Shown: piece by piece, positions 61,950-64,000 of the stretch
Layout of the letters: every line of letters starts with the position of its first letter
Position numbering within the stretch: the first letter of the stretch is position 1
DNA from: Clostridium chrysemydis
GTDB taxonomy: Bacteria; Bacillota; Clostridia; Clostridiales; Clostridiaceae
Length of the DNA: 64,000 nucleotides
Direction of reading: 5' to 3'
Assembly: GCF_015234215.1 (NCBI RefSeq)
Contig: NZ_JADEKP010000002.1
Span: forward strand, 248,001 to 312,000
Translations under genes and position numbers: made by a program
The notes under the pieces: model-generated
The model's input: the letters and a program-made list of their open reading frames with translations, nothing else
What the model was told of the DNA's origin: nothing
The model's database searches: none

Positions 61950-63317
61950 ATGAAAAAGGAATTAAACTTAAAAGAAGATAAAATAACAAGCCTATTAATT
62001 AAATATTCTATTCCATCTATCATAGCTATGCTTGTAACATCTTTATATAACACTATAGATAGAGCTTTTGTTGGATCTATAGAGGGTGGTGGAGCTGAAG
62101 CTTTATCTGCTTTAGGTGTGGCTATGCCTTTATTTACAATAATAGGGGCTTTTTGCGTTGCTATAGCGATTGGAGGAAATACAAATATATCTATAAAACT
62201 CGGTGAAGATAATAAGGATTTAGCAGAAAAGTATCTAGGAACTACTGTATTTTTAGAAATCTTAGCAGCTATATTTATAATAGTTATAAATATTACTTTT
62301 TTGGAGCAGATTTTATATTTTTTTGGAGGAAGTGATTTAACTGTTCCTTTAGCAAAAGATTATATGATAATAATTTTATTATTTTCTATACTTAATTTGC
62401 CAGGTTTCGCTTTAAACGGTGCTATAAGGTCAGAAGGAAATCCAAAACTCGCTGCAAATATGATGGTTTTAGGTTGCATATTAAATATGATTTTAGACCC
62501 AATATTTATTTTTATATTTGATTTAAAAATAGCAGGTGCAGCAATTGGAACTGTTATATGTCAAGTTTTAATATTTCTTTGGTCTTCTTATTATTTTACA
62601 TTTGGAAAATCTAAAATTAAGTTAAAATTATCAAATATCAAATTCGATAAAAGATTAGTTAAAGATATTATTAAAATTGGAATAACTCCATTTTTAATGG
62701 AAATTGCAACTGGATTTATATTTGTATTAACAAACAAAATCCTAAAAAGCTATGGTGGAGATTTAGCTATAGGTGCTATGACTGCTATAACTTCTATAGG
62801 GCTTCTTTTCTTAATGCCAGTTTACGGGTTAAGTCAAGGTATGCAAACTATAATAGCGTATAATATAGGAGCAAAGCTTTATAATAGAGCTAAAAAAGCT
62901 CTTTATTTAGCAATTATATTCGCTACAGGATTCTTAAGCCTTGGGCTTATAACTATATTGAATTTTAAAGAGTTCTTTATAGGGCTGTTTTCAGATGATG
63001 TAGCTTTAATAAACTTAGCTAAATATGGTATAAGCATTAATTTAATAACTTTACCAACTATCGGAATAGTTATTTTAGGAACTGTGTATTTTCAAACTAT
63101 AGGTTATTCAAAAAGGGCAATATTTTTAAGTCTTACAAGAAGTGTGATTTATTTACTTCCTATATTATATTTTATGCCTAAGATATTTAATATTTTTGGA
63201 ATATTTGCATCACAGCCGTTAGCAGATATATTGGCACTATTAACAGTAGTTAGTATGATAATTAAAGATAGAAAAAACAATTCAAATCCTATTAATTTAA
63301 ATAAAAATAATATATAA
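61950..63317 (+). CDS. MATE-family exporter in the siderophore operon
   Basis: A 455-residue antiporter with about 12 membrane helices, starting LLIKYSIPSIIAMLVTSLYNTIDRAFVGSI and containing GGNTNISIKLGEDNKDLAEKYLG and the GYGLSQGMQ-type block (VYGLSQGMQTIIAYNIGAK). A frame extends nine codons upstream into the ATPase gene, but the ATG at 61950, 4 bp after the ATPase stop, is the likelier start; its ribosome site GGAAAG is weak, suggesting coupling. It is thus probably under the same Fur control, which raises the possibility that it exports a siderophore or a metal-related compound. It is only distantly like the other MATE protein of the window. A terminator follows. Confidence 0.9.
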   Translation: MKKELNLKEDKITSLLIKYSIPSIIAMLVTSLYNTIDRAFVGSIEGGGAEALSALGVAMPLFTIIGAFCVAIAIGGNTNISIKLGEDNKDLAEKYLGTTVFLEILAAIFIIVINITFLEQILYFFGGSDLTVPLAKDYMIIILLFSILNLPGFALNGAIRSEGNPKLAANMMVLGCILNMILDPIFIFIFDLKIAGAAIGTVICQVLIFLWSSYYFTFGKSKIKLKLSNIKFDKRLVKDIIKIGITPFLMEIATGFIFVLTNKILKSYGGDLAIGAMTAITSIGLLFLMPVYGLSQGMQTIIAYNIGAKLYNRAKKALYLAIIFATGFLSLGLITILNFKEFFIGLFSDDVALINLAKYGISINLITLPTIGIVILGTVYFQTIGYSKRAIFLSLTRSVIYLLPILYFMPKIFNIFGIFASQPLADILALLTVVSMIIKDRKNNSNPINLNKNNI

Positions 63318-63318
63318 T

Positions 63319-63353
63319 TAAAAAGCCCTATAATTTTAGAGGGCTTTTTTGTT
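63319..63353 (+). terminator. terminator of the siderophore operon
   Basis: AAAAAGCCCT and AGGGCTTTTTT pair around an AT-rich loop, followed by further T residues. Confidence 0.88.
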
Positions 63354-63389
63354 TTTTAAAAGATAAATTAAAGAAAGATAGTTGAGCTT

Positions 63390-64000
63390 ATGGAAAAGAT
63401 AAATAAAAAAAGAAATAGGATAAAGATATCTAGTTTTGAAGATATAAAAAAATGTGGTTATACTTTAGAAAAGTTTAAAGAAGATTTTAATTTAAAAGAA
63501 GAGGTTATTAAAAGAATATTTAGTGATATAGAAAAAGGAATAACTTACAAAGTTTATGATATAAAAGATTTTTTAGCGTATATAGATAAAGTATTGATTT
63601 TTGAAAAAGAACATAAAAAATTAAATGAAATATTTAAAGATATAAATAAATTAAATATAAAGAGAGTAGAGTTTGAAAGAAAGATTTCAAAAAAAGAAGA
63701 TGTATCAAAAATTATAAATAAAATAGAATTTATAAAAAAGTCTACTAAAAAAATGATTTTAGAAGAGGATTTTTTAGTTATAAAAGATTTAGAAAAAGAA
63801 ATTGATAAAGATTATATTTATTCAAAAGATATAGAACTTATAAAAAAAATGATACCTAAAACTTCTTTAAAAGAATCTTTATATGATATAGAAAAAGAGA
63901 TAAATACAGTTAAAATAAATTTTTCAGAAGATTTAAATGGAAATTATATAAAATCAGATTTAGGGACAGTTGAATATCACAAAAGTTTAAAGTCTGATAT
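63390..64000 (+). CDS. unrecognised charged helical protein (3' end outside window)
   Basis: An open frame from ATG 63390 runs to the window end, giving the first 203 residues. The protein is very rich in Lys, Glu, Ile and Asp (MEKINKKRNRIKISSFEDIKKCGYTLEKFKEDFNLKEEVIKRIF...), without signal peptide or membrane segment, and is probably mostly helical with coiled-coil parts. No motif is recognised. The ribosome site is weak (AAAGAAAG at a distance), so the exact start is less certain. It follows the siderophore operon terminator and is a separate unit. Confidence 0.65.
   Translation, partial: MEKINKKRNRIKISSFEDIKKCGYTLEKFKEDFNLKEEVIKRIFSDIEKGITYKVYDIKDFLAYIDKVLIFEKEHKKLNEIFKDINKLNIKRVEFERKISKKEDVSKIINKIEFIKKSTKKMILEEDFLVIKDLEKEIDKDYIYSKDIELIKKMIPKTSLKESLYDIEKEINTVKINFSEDLNGNYIKSDLGTVEYHKSLKSD

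Overview
The window is low-GC, densely packed clostridial DNA. The organism is most likely a spore-forming, anaerobic Clostridium sensu stricto. The evidence is strongly A/T-biased codon use, strong AGGAGG-type ribosome sites, a SleC-like spore-cortex enzyme, a SPOCS-type spore protein, sigma-K-like promoters, a FliB-type flagellin methylase and several PTS/RpiR sugar modules. No rRNA, tRNA, CRISPR array or insertion sequence is visible. The first and last genes are cut by the window edges.

Region by region. 1-3.7 kb is a small defence-like island: the 3' part of an AAA_13-type ATPase, a putative restriction endonuclease, a divergent DNA methyltransferase broken by a one-base frameshift, and a free-standing LAGLIDADG protein. 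3.8-10 kb holds a class A beta-lactamase, a SpoIID/peptidoglycan-binding cortex-lytic-like protein, a MarR/MATE divergent pair with visible operators, a 54-residue protein and an SDR enzyme. 10.1-12.1 kb is an adenine riboswitch with its terminator in front of adenine deaminase. 12.1-16.5 kb is a two-component system and a MacB/FtsX-type ABC exporter; both transcription units carry the same operator/-10 layout. 16.8-20 kb has a glyoxalase-like protein and an OPT transporter overlapping a PqqD-like gene. 20.1-22 kb is an ABC-F resistance-type ATPase behind a transcription attenuator. 22-24.4 kb is a metallo-beta-lactamase-fold enzyme overlapping an Mga-like regulator.

24.8-38 kb is dominated by DUF11 proteins: a SPOCS-like protein, a DUF11-SPOCS-like protein, a 1145-residue DUF11 protein and a 2692-residue protein with 18 DUF11 repeats. 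A second set of five small reverse-strand genes (47.9-49.6 kb) encodes beta-rich, carboxypeptidase-regulatory-like proteins. None of these proteins has a signal peptide, and three promoter regions match the sigma-K consensus. I infer that they form or decorate a spore surface layer or appendage made in the mother cell.

38.1-42.5 kb is a LicT/BglG-controlled beta-glucoside operon (promoter, RAT site and terminator, antiterminator, EIIBCA, GH1 phospho-beta-glucosidase). 42.6-47.1 kb is a full MurNAc-GlcNAc salvage operon (murQ, murP, mupG, murR) with palindromic operators. 50.5-55 kb is a cellobiose-type EIIC, an RpiR regulator and a GH3 beta-glucosidase. 55-57.9 kb holds a FliB-type methylase, a DUF3784 membrane protein, a dihydrouridine synthase and a 53-residue Cys-rich protein. 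58-63.3 kb is a Fur-boxed siderophore ABC importer operon ending in a MATE exporter. 63.4-64 kb is the start of an unrecognised charged protein.
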